Position numbers and translations under genes: made by a program
Part shown: positions 56,130 through 64,000 of the stretch, in pieces
Layout: the number at the start of each line of letters is the position of its first letter
Numbering within the stretch: position 1 is the first letter of the stretch
Source: Odiellus spinosus
Taxonomy: Eukaryota > Arthropoda > Arachnida > Opiliones > Phalangiidae
Direction of reading: 5' to 3'
DNA: 64,000 bases
NCBI GenBank assembly: GCA_963920705.1
Contig: OY987239.1
Location: forward strand, 3,126,576 to 3,190,575
Notes under the pieces: model-generated
Database searches by the model: none
Told to the model about the DNA's origin: nothing
Seen by the model: the letters and a program-made list of their open reading frames with translations, nothing else

Positions 56130-57110
56130 AAGATAGAGATTACCTAGTTGGAAGGATGGGCTGATTCCAGGGATTAATTACCCTTAACTTAAAATTACCT
56201 TAAAAATTACAAGATGGATGGGGTAGCCTGAGGGATTAACTAGTTGGAAGGATGGGCTAATTCGAGGGATTATCTAACCTAACCTAGTATTACCTAAAAT
56301 ATTACAAGAGTGACGGGTTAGCCCGAGCTAGGGAAAAACTAGTTGGAGAGATGGGATAACTAAGCTAACCTAACCTTAATTTACCTTAAAGATTACCAGA
56401 TGGATGGTGTAGCCTGAGGGATTAACTAGTTGGAGGTATGTGCTAATTCGAAAGATTAACTAACCTAACCTTACCTAAAATATTACAAGAGGTTGAAGAG
56501 GGAGGGGTTAGACCGAGCTAGTGATTAAATAGATGGAGGGATGTGCAAATTAGAGGGATTAACTAACCTAAACTAACCTTAAATATTACAAGAGGGACGG
56601 TTTAGAACGAGCGAGGGATTGGAAGGATGGCTTAATTTGAGGGATTAACTAAGCTAACCTAACCTTACCTTACCTTCAAGATTATCAAATGGACGGGATA
56701 GCCCGAGAGATTAACTAGTTGGAGGTATGGGCTACTTCGAGGGATTAACTTAACCATATCTAAAATATTACAAGAGGGACGGGTTAGTCCGAGTTAAGGA
56801 TTAAATAGTGGGAGGGATGGGCTACTTCCAGGGATTAACTAACCTAACCTTGCCTTAAAGATTACAAGATGGACGGGGTAGCACGAGGTATTAACTAGTT
56901 GGAGGGAAGGGCTAATTCGAGGGATTAATTCACCTAGCCTAACCTAAAATATTACAAGAGGGAAGGGCTAGCCCGAGCTAGGGATTAACTTGTTAAAGTG
57001 ATGGGCTAGTTCGTACGATTAACTAACCTAACCTAACAGTACTAACAAAGCTAGAAGAGGGACGGGCGAGCCCAAGGGATTACATGATCTAATCTTAAAT
57101 TTTATAATAT
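56130..57110. repeat. Degenerate minisatellite with CCTAACCT tracts (~1 kb)
   Basis: About ten variable units of roughly 90-100 bp alternate AACTAGTTGGAGGGATGGGC, GAGGGATTAACTAACC and TAAAATATTACAAGAGGGAC segments. Each carries one or more CCTAA blocks, the complement of the TTAGG arthropod telomere motif. Units differ in length and sequence, so the array is old. Confidence 0.75.
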
Positions 57111-57119
57111 TGAATCGCA

Positions 57120-57640
57120 TCGACAAAAAATGGGAATGGAAGGCGGGAACAATTCAGGAGACCAGAAGAATGTGGCCGTTTATTTAACTCTCTGACATCC
57201 AAGGTTAGTAGAAATCCGTCGTATAAGGTTTGTTGGATCGGGCCAAAAAGCCAAGTTTTTTTTTAAGAGGTTTCATTGGCTGGCGATTTTTACGTCACCA
57301 TGAGACCCGAAAACAGACGACGGTTCCCTGGCCATAGGCGGGAATGGAGTTCCCGTGTTTTGTTTTAATTAAACTGGTAAGATTTTTAATGTTTTGTAAA
57401 TAAATAAAATTATTTTCACCCTTTTTAGTGTTTCTGAGGAAATAAATGCATCTGTAGAATTTAATAATTAGGTTTTCCCAAGCTGTATCTATGTAAATAA
57501 ATGTTAAAAACCAATCATGATTATGGAGGCCCTATATTGCGAGGCTTAGAATTGTTGGAATTACTTTTGTTTTACACTTTAAGTTTTGGATTGAATTTTA
57601 GAGAAGATTAAATTCGTTTTCTATTTTAGGATAAACATTA
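57120..57640. other. Unassigned A+T-rich sequence upstream of the THAP pseudogene
   Basis: No feature is supported except a possible splice acceptor (TTTCTATTTTAGG) at 57618-57630, just before the THAP-like frame. Confidence 0.35.
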
Positions 57641-57645
57641 AAATT

Positions 57646-58162
57646 ATGCCAGGAACAAGATTGTTACTATATGCAATAAGAGTCTTTTAAAAACTATCAA
57701 AACTACATATTCGGTATCACTCCTTCCCGAAAGATTCCTTACTAAGTCATCAAATGTAAAAGATATGATAAATGGGATCCCGAATCTAGTCGAATCTGTT
57801 CTAAGCACTTAAAAGATGATAATTTTGAACGTGATATGTGGGTGGAACTTCCGGGACTTCCAGATCGTAAAGTTTTGAAGTTCAACGCTATGGCAACGGA
57901 AAGGTTATTACCTATAACAGTTATTGCTCAAAATCCTTCTCAATCAGAAAGGCAGTTGCGAATATGTAAGAGGCTTCAAAAGGAAATGGCCAAAAACCTT
58001 ATAACACCCAAATCAGATCCAACTCACTCTCCTGTGGAAGGAAAAAGAATGGAAGACAACGAAGTTGAATCTCCAGCCACCCAAAACCTTGAATTCAATG
58101 CATTATTAAATCCACCTAAACCCAGTAAAAAAACTATTCTGATTAAAAAATTATACTTATAG
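57646..58162 (+). pseudogene. THAP-domain protein gene, decayed
   Basis: Starting at the ATG at 57646 (MPGTR), the remnants of a THAP zinc finger are spread over more than one frame: NKSLLKT, YHSFPKDSLLS, KRYDKWDPESSRICSKHLKD then DNFERDMWVELPG. The tail stays open to 58162 (QLRICKRLQKEMAKN and NPPKPSKKT). The WDPES and ICSKHxKDDxFE motifs are diagnostic for THAP. THAP proteins bind DNA and include P-element-type transposases. Frameshifts near 57665 and 57745 disable this copy. Confidence 0.6.
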
Positions 58163-58271
58163 TTATAAACTTTATAGAAAACAAATGTAGCAATTTAGAA
58201 AAATTAAAAAGATAATACAATGATAACATCATGGTATTCTTTTTCATTTTAGGCATAACCCCCTTGGTGTG

Positions 58272-58437
58272 TTCCCATTTCGCCCAAATATTTCGCCCAA
58301 AATGATCTATTCCCATTTCGCCCAAAATGATCTATTCCCATTTCGCCCAATTGTTAGGTTAGGTAGGGTTAGGTTAGATTATTTTATATTGGGCGAAATG
58401 GGAATTGGGCCAAATGTTTTGGGAGAAATGGGGATAA
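58272..58437. repeat. Small foldback repeat of TTCCCATTTCGCCCA
   Basis: Two direct 25-bp units (TGATCTATTCCCATTTCGCC) are followed after a TTAGGTTAGG tract by inverted versions (GGGCGAAATGGGAA). It is a short MITE-like palindrome. Confidence 0.6.
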
Positions 58438-58608
58438 ACCATTTTTATCACAACAAAAACAAACAACTCTTTGCAATTAAATATTATTTTGGTGATTTTT
58501 AACAATTAACTATTTTTCATATAATATTAATATTTTTCACTTGTGATATAAACTGACTTCATTTTGTATACTTCTGTGATAATTAGATCCTAACAACTCA
58601 TTACCACC

Positions 58609-58934
58609 GGGTTGCCACAGGTCAGGGAATTTGAAAATTAACCAAAAAAGTTGGAATTTTAAGATATTTTAAAAAGTCAGTGAATTTAAAGATCTTTCAA
58701 GAAGCCAGGAAATTACAATCATTATCTGCAGAAAAGATTTGAAGCTGACCGTGTCAGTTGTATAGATTAGAACAAAGATACGCGTGCAAAAAGTTTGGCG
58801 AACGCAATAGCAAAATAATATAAAAATGAAAGGTTAAAAATTAGCTGAAACGGTCAGGGAAAATCGTTGGAAAAGGTTAGGGAAAAACCTGGAAAATCAG
58901 GGAATTTGAATCTGAAAAAACTGTGGCAACCCTG
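58609..58934. mobile_element. hAT-like MITE (326 bp)
   Basis: The ends GGGTTGCCACAG and CTGTGGCAACCC match the element at 18591/32118. The interior repeats CAGGGAATTTGAA-type phrases. No transposase. Confidence 0.6.
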
Positions 58935-59128
58935 TACCATTATTTTTTACCTTTGATATAAAAAACTACAAAATGTATCTGCACTTAAAAAATGATAATT
59001 TTGTATTTAAACTTGGATTGTCTACATTGAATTCTATTATTTCATTGCAAAATAAATTTAATAAATAATAAACACAAAAATATTTTCTCTTGTATGTTTA
59101 AAATTCATAGAAACGAAAATAGAAAACG

Positions 59129-59250
59129 AACAAGTTGGGAAACCAAAATATAACCTCCCCGACCCCGACGTTAAGGTAATCTAACCTAACCTAACCCTAC
59201 CTAAAATAAAAGATGAAAAGAAATGTAGAGTATTGGATGAGTAGAAGAAA
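59129..59250 (+). mobile_element. Family F, piece 7 (5' end only)
   Basis: It has the AACAAGTTGGGAAACC start, the CCTCCCCGACCCCGACGTT block, CCTAACC tract and AAAATAAAAGATGAAAAGAA, then diverges after AGAAACAGCG. Confidence 0.65.
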
Positions 59251-59804
59251 CAGCGAAATAGGCAAAATATTATATCACATTGAACCTATATGCATTTCTT
59301 CAGTATACCAACACAACCCTAAATAATTCTCTACTTAAAACCAAACCTAACTAGAGAAAAAAAGGAAAATAAATAAGATATAACCACATAGATTTCAAGA
59401 TAAATAATCCAGTCCATAATTCAGTATTAAAACAAAAAAATCAGAATTAAGACAACTGAAATTAGCAATCTTTGGTAATATGTAAAATAGCCCTTACACG
59501 AACAATTTAAGTAAAGCAAATTATCAAATAAACGCCAAATAAGTCAATTAAAATTAAAAATATTAATCTTACCACTACCAAATAGCGGGCAGAAAACACA
59601 GACATCAAGATAACATTAGCAAAATAAATTTTCAACACCGGTAATCCTGAGAACTAGATTCTACAAAATCTTCTGGAATAATAAATTTATTTTAATCTAA
59701 AAAATATAAAATCTTAAAAAAAATATCTATACAAATAACATATTGATAAACCAATTAAAATTAGATGCGAAAAACATTTAATCTCGATATGAGATTAAAT
59801 ACAC

Positions 59805-60030
59805 AAGGTCAAGGTTCTTCTTTTAAAACCATATCAGAATTTTGACGGTTGTAGAGTATTTGTAGACCAAGTAACGTGAAAAGGCAAAATGTTATATCAA
59901 ATTGAACCTATACATGGCTTCAGTATACAACACAAGTTGTGAAACAAACGTTATTTTACGTGACTACACACTAGCTAAAACATCACCGAAAATAAACGAC
60001 AGTAGGCATTAATAACTCTTTTACGAAAAC
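59805..60030 (+). repeat. Dispersed repeat family G, copy 2 (short)
   Basis: It shares AAGGTCAAGGTTC, AGTATTTGTAGACCAAGTAACG and the 3' ACGACAGTAGGCATTAATAA block with the copies at 36155 and 60340, with an internal deletion. Confidence 0.6.
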
Positions 60031-60339
60031 AAAAAATTACTACAGAGAAAAATGAGTCAGAAAAAAAAAACCTTTTGATTTCCAAACTAATATTTCAGTC
60101 ACAACTCAGTAATAAAAATTAGAGTTCAGGTCAATGAAAATATACCAAAAATGTCCAAACAAATAATAAACGCATCAAATAAATGATTCAAATTCAAAAT
60201 TACTTCCTTACCAATAAATTGTATTCAAACGAATGAAACTTAATTTAAAATTTCAACGAGTCAAATCTCTAGAGAACAAACTTCGTCGAAGATTTCAAAA
60301 GAAATGAAACGATTTTACGTTCAATAAATTAAAATTTAG

Positions 60340-60800
60340 ATAAGCAAGGTCAAGGTCCCTCAGTAAAATCATATCGGCGTTAAGAAAACTAGAGTATTTG
60401 TAGACCAAGTAACGTCATTAGGCAAAATATTTGATCAAAATCAAGTTATGACCTCGGTATCGTCATATAACCGTAAATAAACATATTCAATAAACAATTA
60501 ACGAATAAGCTTTCCGCATAACACGCTAAACTACGAACTGTGACGTACAATTTCGCTTTTTGGTGCTACACGACCTACAGATACCTTATAAGCCTACGTC
60601 TAAAAACACGTTTTTTGGTGATAATGCTGTGAGTAAAGAATAGATGTTTCTCTTTTGGCCCTACCATAAATTTTTTATATTTTTTTTTTCTGACAGGGCA
60701 GGCCTGAGTAAAAATATACCAAGTTGTGAAACAAACGTCATTTTACGTGACTCCACACTAGCTAAAATGTTACCGGAAATACACGACAGTAGGCATTAAA
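60340..60800 (+). repeat. Dispersed repeat family G, copy 3
   Basis: A long match to 36155-36690 includes AAGCTTTCCGCATA, CTGTGACGTACAATTTCGCT and GACAGGGC. No open frame. Confidence 0.65.
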
Positions 60801-61029
60801 AGCCTGGTTCTATTATACTTAATTGGGATTAACATTAAATTCATGTATGAAAAAGTGTGAAACTAAAACTAGCAGTCATCACGAGATCCAATCACGTGAT
60901 TCTTTTCCTCACTCTGTCTACATTTCACTCTTGGGTCAACCATATCATACATGACTATTAAAACACGAGAAATTTCAATGTCAATCCGGTTTAAGAAAGT
61001 TCGTCAATTGTTAATTGTGGCATGACTAA

Positions 61030-61535
61030 AGCCGGATTCACACAGACCTATTTTCACGCTTTTCACGGTCACGCGCTAGGGGCAATGGGCAAACCACTCT
61101 TGGAATCAGGTGTACAAACTAAATGGAATCACGCGAATCGATTCGGAATCAGGAGAATCGATACGGAATCACGCGAATCGATTCGGAATCACGCGAATCG
61201 ATTCGGAATCAGGAGAATCGATACGGAATCACGCGAATCGATTCGGAATCACGCGAATCGATTCGGAATCACGAGAATCGATACGGAATCACGCGAATCG
61301 ATACGGAAGCACGCGAATCGATTCGGAATCACGCGAATCGATTCGGAATCACGCGAATCACGAATCAATTCGGAATCACGCGAATTGATTCGGAATCACT
61401 GACAATCAAATGAATCTGGAATCAGGTGTACAAAATTTTTCTAGAGTGGTTTGCACCTCGCTCGCGCGTGCTAATGGTACTTCTATGAGTTCACGAGCGT
61501 GAAACGCGTAAAAACAGGTCTGTGTGTATCCGCGT
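61030..61535. mobile_element. PIF/Harbinger-like MITE carrying a minisatellite
   Basis: TIRs AGCCGGATTCACACAGACCT (left) and ACGCGGATACACACAGACCT (right, inverted) agree at 17 of 20 and continue into TTTTCACG-type sequence. Both ends are flanked by TAA, the 3-bp target duplication seen with PIF/Harbinger elements. No transposase inside. Confidence 0.6.
61125..61400. repeat. 20-bp minisatellite with a 60-bp higher-order pattern
   Basis: Unit ACGCGAATCGATTCGGAATC, about 13 copies, with the self-complementary core CGAATCGATTCG. Every third unit in the first part is a variant (AGGAGAATCGATACGGAATC), giving an A-B-A 60-bp pattern that decays toward the right. All three frames are open through it, which is a by-product of the repeat. 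Confidence 0.85.
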
Positions 61536-61839
61536 TAACCTGGTTCGCTCTGCGCATGTACACAATTTCGCACGAAATACATTTGCGAAACGCGCGAAAA
61601 TTATAAAAAAATTAATTTGAAAATCCGTGCCAGTAATTAAAACCAAATACGCCACTGTTTGCAAGTTTGCCAGAAGATTACGATATTTCCCCATACATGA
61701 AGCTGATTCTCCCAAGAATATCAAAAAAAATCACATTGATATTTTCCATGCGTAAAGAGGTTTCCGACTTCAAATTTAGTGCTCTACACATACTCGCGTG
61801 CTGGCGAACTCGATTTTACACGTGTCACAAATACACTGG

Positions 61840-63092
61840 AAACCTACTCTACTTCTGTTCGAGGAGAGTTTTCACGACTATCATTTTTCTTAAGTGGTTT
61901 AACATTATGCATAAATCCGCCTCAGCTTCAAATCTTATACACCAATTCCCCTTGAACTGGTTAAAAATTCACCGAGTATAATCGATGTTATTATTGTCTT
62001 ATCTCTTATCTAAATTATGTTGTTTCAATCTTCCATACCCGTGTAAACGCACCTTTATTTAAGTTCTTCAATCCACCCCAAGTTTGCACCAGAGATAAGC
62101 CTATACTGCCCGTTATACCTTTGCTTTTTCGAGTAAATGATATATATGGAAAATAGCTTAGGCGCATGCTGCCAACTAAAACTGCCATTAATCGGTCAAA
62201 TTTCTTTAAATTTTTGCCTAAATTCTCAAATAACTTCTAAACTATCTCGAATTTTAAATTAATTTTTCGACTTTCTAATTAATTAGATTAAGATGAACCA
62301 TTTTAATATTTTTAATTATAATATAAATTAATATTGCGTTTCATTTCCCTAAACAATATCAAACAAAATCACCCCATGAGGCTAATTTGCATACGTTCCA
62401 AAAAGATACTATATAAACCTTTCGAAGGGCTATATTAATCGAAGTAACCGTGCGTGATGGCCATGAAGTTAGGGGGAAACCCCCCCCCCCTTTCAATGTC
62501 TTGCTGATTCTTGATCTCTAGGCGCTTGGCGACGCAATTTACCCATTGGTGGGGCGATGTTTGGAGTCAGTGGAAGGTTGATGTGAACTGTACTAGTGGG
62601 GGACGCCTCGCTAGTATGGAACGCTGAGATCGGAAACTGGAGGTTGGACCTTGGTGCGGGGATGGTCGGAGGTGATTATGACAGTGGGAGACGTCCCATT
62701 GCTTATAATCGCCTTCGGCTGTTCAGCATCAAGGTTCGACCGTAAAGTGGATGGTGGAATGCGATGATGTGCAATGGGAGACGTCCTGTTGTATGTCTTT
62801 GCACGACACCTGAAACTCTATGTGGCAGCCACGCTTAAAGGAGGTAATTCCACGGAATTGAACGATAAGCTGGTATGATTACGTCTCTAGACTTTTGGCT
62901 CCATGAGCTAGGTCACGTGATTTCCGGTTACACAGGATATCCGCTTACACAGGAAGTGACACACAGACACACGGACACACGGACACACAGACCCACAGAC
63001 ACACAGACCCACAGACACACAGACACACAGACACACAGACACGGCCAGTGTAAAACCTCCCCCTGAACTAAAGTTCAGTCGGGGAGGTAAAA
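61840..63092 (+). mobile_element. Family F, copy 8 (3' part)
   Basis: It matches family F from GGAAACCTACTCTACTTCTG to the 3' hairpin and poly-A-like end at 63092. An expanded (CACAGACA)-type tract at 62960-63040 is longer than in the other copies. The 5' part with the array site is absent. Confidence 0.7.
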
Positions 63093-64000
63093 AAAAAATA
63101 TATTATCCGCGTTATACGTTCGTATAAAAAACATTCAAATTTTATTTTCGTGAAAAATAACGAATATAAAGTAGATTTAAAATCTTAGTTTCGTCGTTTT
63201 ATTTATATCCTTCGAATTAAAAGTCAATTTGAAATTTTTTTCTTATATTTTATTCTGGAAACGCGAATTTTCATATCAATCGTTATACGTTTGACAACGA
63301 GGCTTATCTTCGGTTTAACCTTATACGTTTAACAATTATACGAATGTATAAATTTCATTGTTTAAGTTACAAACAATTTATCAGAAAAATATTTGAATAT
63401 ATATGAATAACAAAACATAATGGATATACGATTCCGAGCTCTACTTTTGAATTTATGAAGTAGAAGTTAACATAACTCGTCATGGTATGAATTATTTTTA
63501 ATATTGCTCTTATTTCAATAGGGGATTGTGAAAAATATCGAGGTCAAGTGTTTGTGTTTTCAGAACTGCCAGAAAACTTAAATAAATCAGGCTGTACATA
63601 TTTTAAAATGGCAAACTTCAACTTAAAAATCGCCCAAGTGGTCGGTCTATTTTCGTTCAATCAAATTATCTTCACAAAAACCATCAAGGCTTAAAAGATA
63701 CCATTATGGCCTTATGGGCATTATATATGATTTTACTGAGCGCTTAATCTTGGATAAATAATATTACTTTCTAACTTAAGCTGAGATTTCTTTTACTGCG
63801 TAGAAAGAAGTGTGTTCTAAATCACTATATAAGGCAACATAAAATAATACTTATTTAAAATCTAAACTGAAATTATTAAGCTAAGAATCAAATAAGAAAC
63901 CCGAGTTACCCTACGTTTTAAGGTACCTTGACCCAAGTCTTCGGAGAGTTCGGAACGTTTGCACAAAGGGTTATTGGAAAAATTTCACTTGGCGACATAC
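63093..64000. other. Unassigned A+T-rich sequence
   Basis: TTATACGTT phrases recur at 63110-63345 but I cannot define a repeat unit. No gene is recognised. Confidence 0.45.

Noticed and set aside
61125..61400. CRISPR-like array
   Set aside because: Units are contiguous 20-mers with no unique spacers, in arthropod-type DNA; it is a minisatellite.

Overview
The window looks like repeat-dominated nuclear DNA of an arthropod. It contains a block of mitochondrial origin in which TGA must read as Trp and AGA as Ser, with the ancestral arthropod order nad2-trnW-trnC-trnY-cox1 and control region-rrnS-trnV-rrnL. It also has copia and gypsy retrotransposons with insect-type features, a mariner-like transposase, THAP-domain fragments, and many short TTAGG-like (CCTAA) tracts. 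I found no intact single-copy host gene. Almost everything recognisable is mobile, decayed or repetitive.

Layout. 1-9471 is a large inverted duplication. Both ends lie in the same cox1 fragment, followed inward by a tRNA-like/poly-A SINE, then a Polinton/adintovirus-like element (packaging ATPase, several small virion-type ORFs, chromodomain integrase, penton-like and pVI/pX-like proteins, truncated hexon-like protein). The left arm has lost about 0.9 kb and the hexon is cut by the inversion junction near 3334. No polymerase B or protease is seen. 9361-13703 is a NUMT-like mitochondrial block (cox1, trnY, trnC, trnW, nad2, trnM, control region, rrnS, trnV, 5' rrnL) with frameshifts in cox1 and nad2. 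A decayed gypsy element (13704-18465) joins it inside rrnL.

18591-32118 is a small hAT-like element split by a copy of an unclassified dispersed repeat, called family F here. That copy carries a perfect CTCGT pentamer array of 10,610 bp (2,122 units). Other F copies or pieces lie at 33.4-36.1, 37.3-41.0, 54.6-55.3, 59.1 and 61.8-63.1 kb, and the two that cover the same site have only a short degenerate version of the array. Copy F2 contains a P-element-like insertion with a THAP-type first exon. 41.5-46.2 kb holds a decayed copia element with two 223-bp LTRs and a tRNA-iMet-type primer site.

The rest (46-64 kb) is AT-rich DNA with foldback elements, a 1.79-kb palindrome made of two head-to-head halves of a DD41D mariner-like transposon, a degenerate minisatellite rich in CCTAA, a THAP-domain pseudogene, hAT and PIF-like MITEs, and a 20-bp minisatellite with a 60-bp higher-order pattern. 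Inverted duplications recur at scales from about 0.17 to 9.5 kb and, with the pentamer expansion, are the main theme of the locus. Several frameshifts lie in homopolymers, so some 'decay' may be long-read consensus error.
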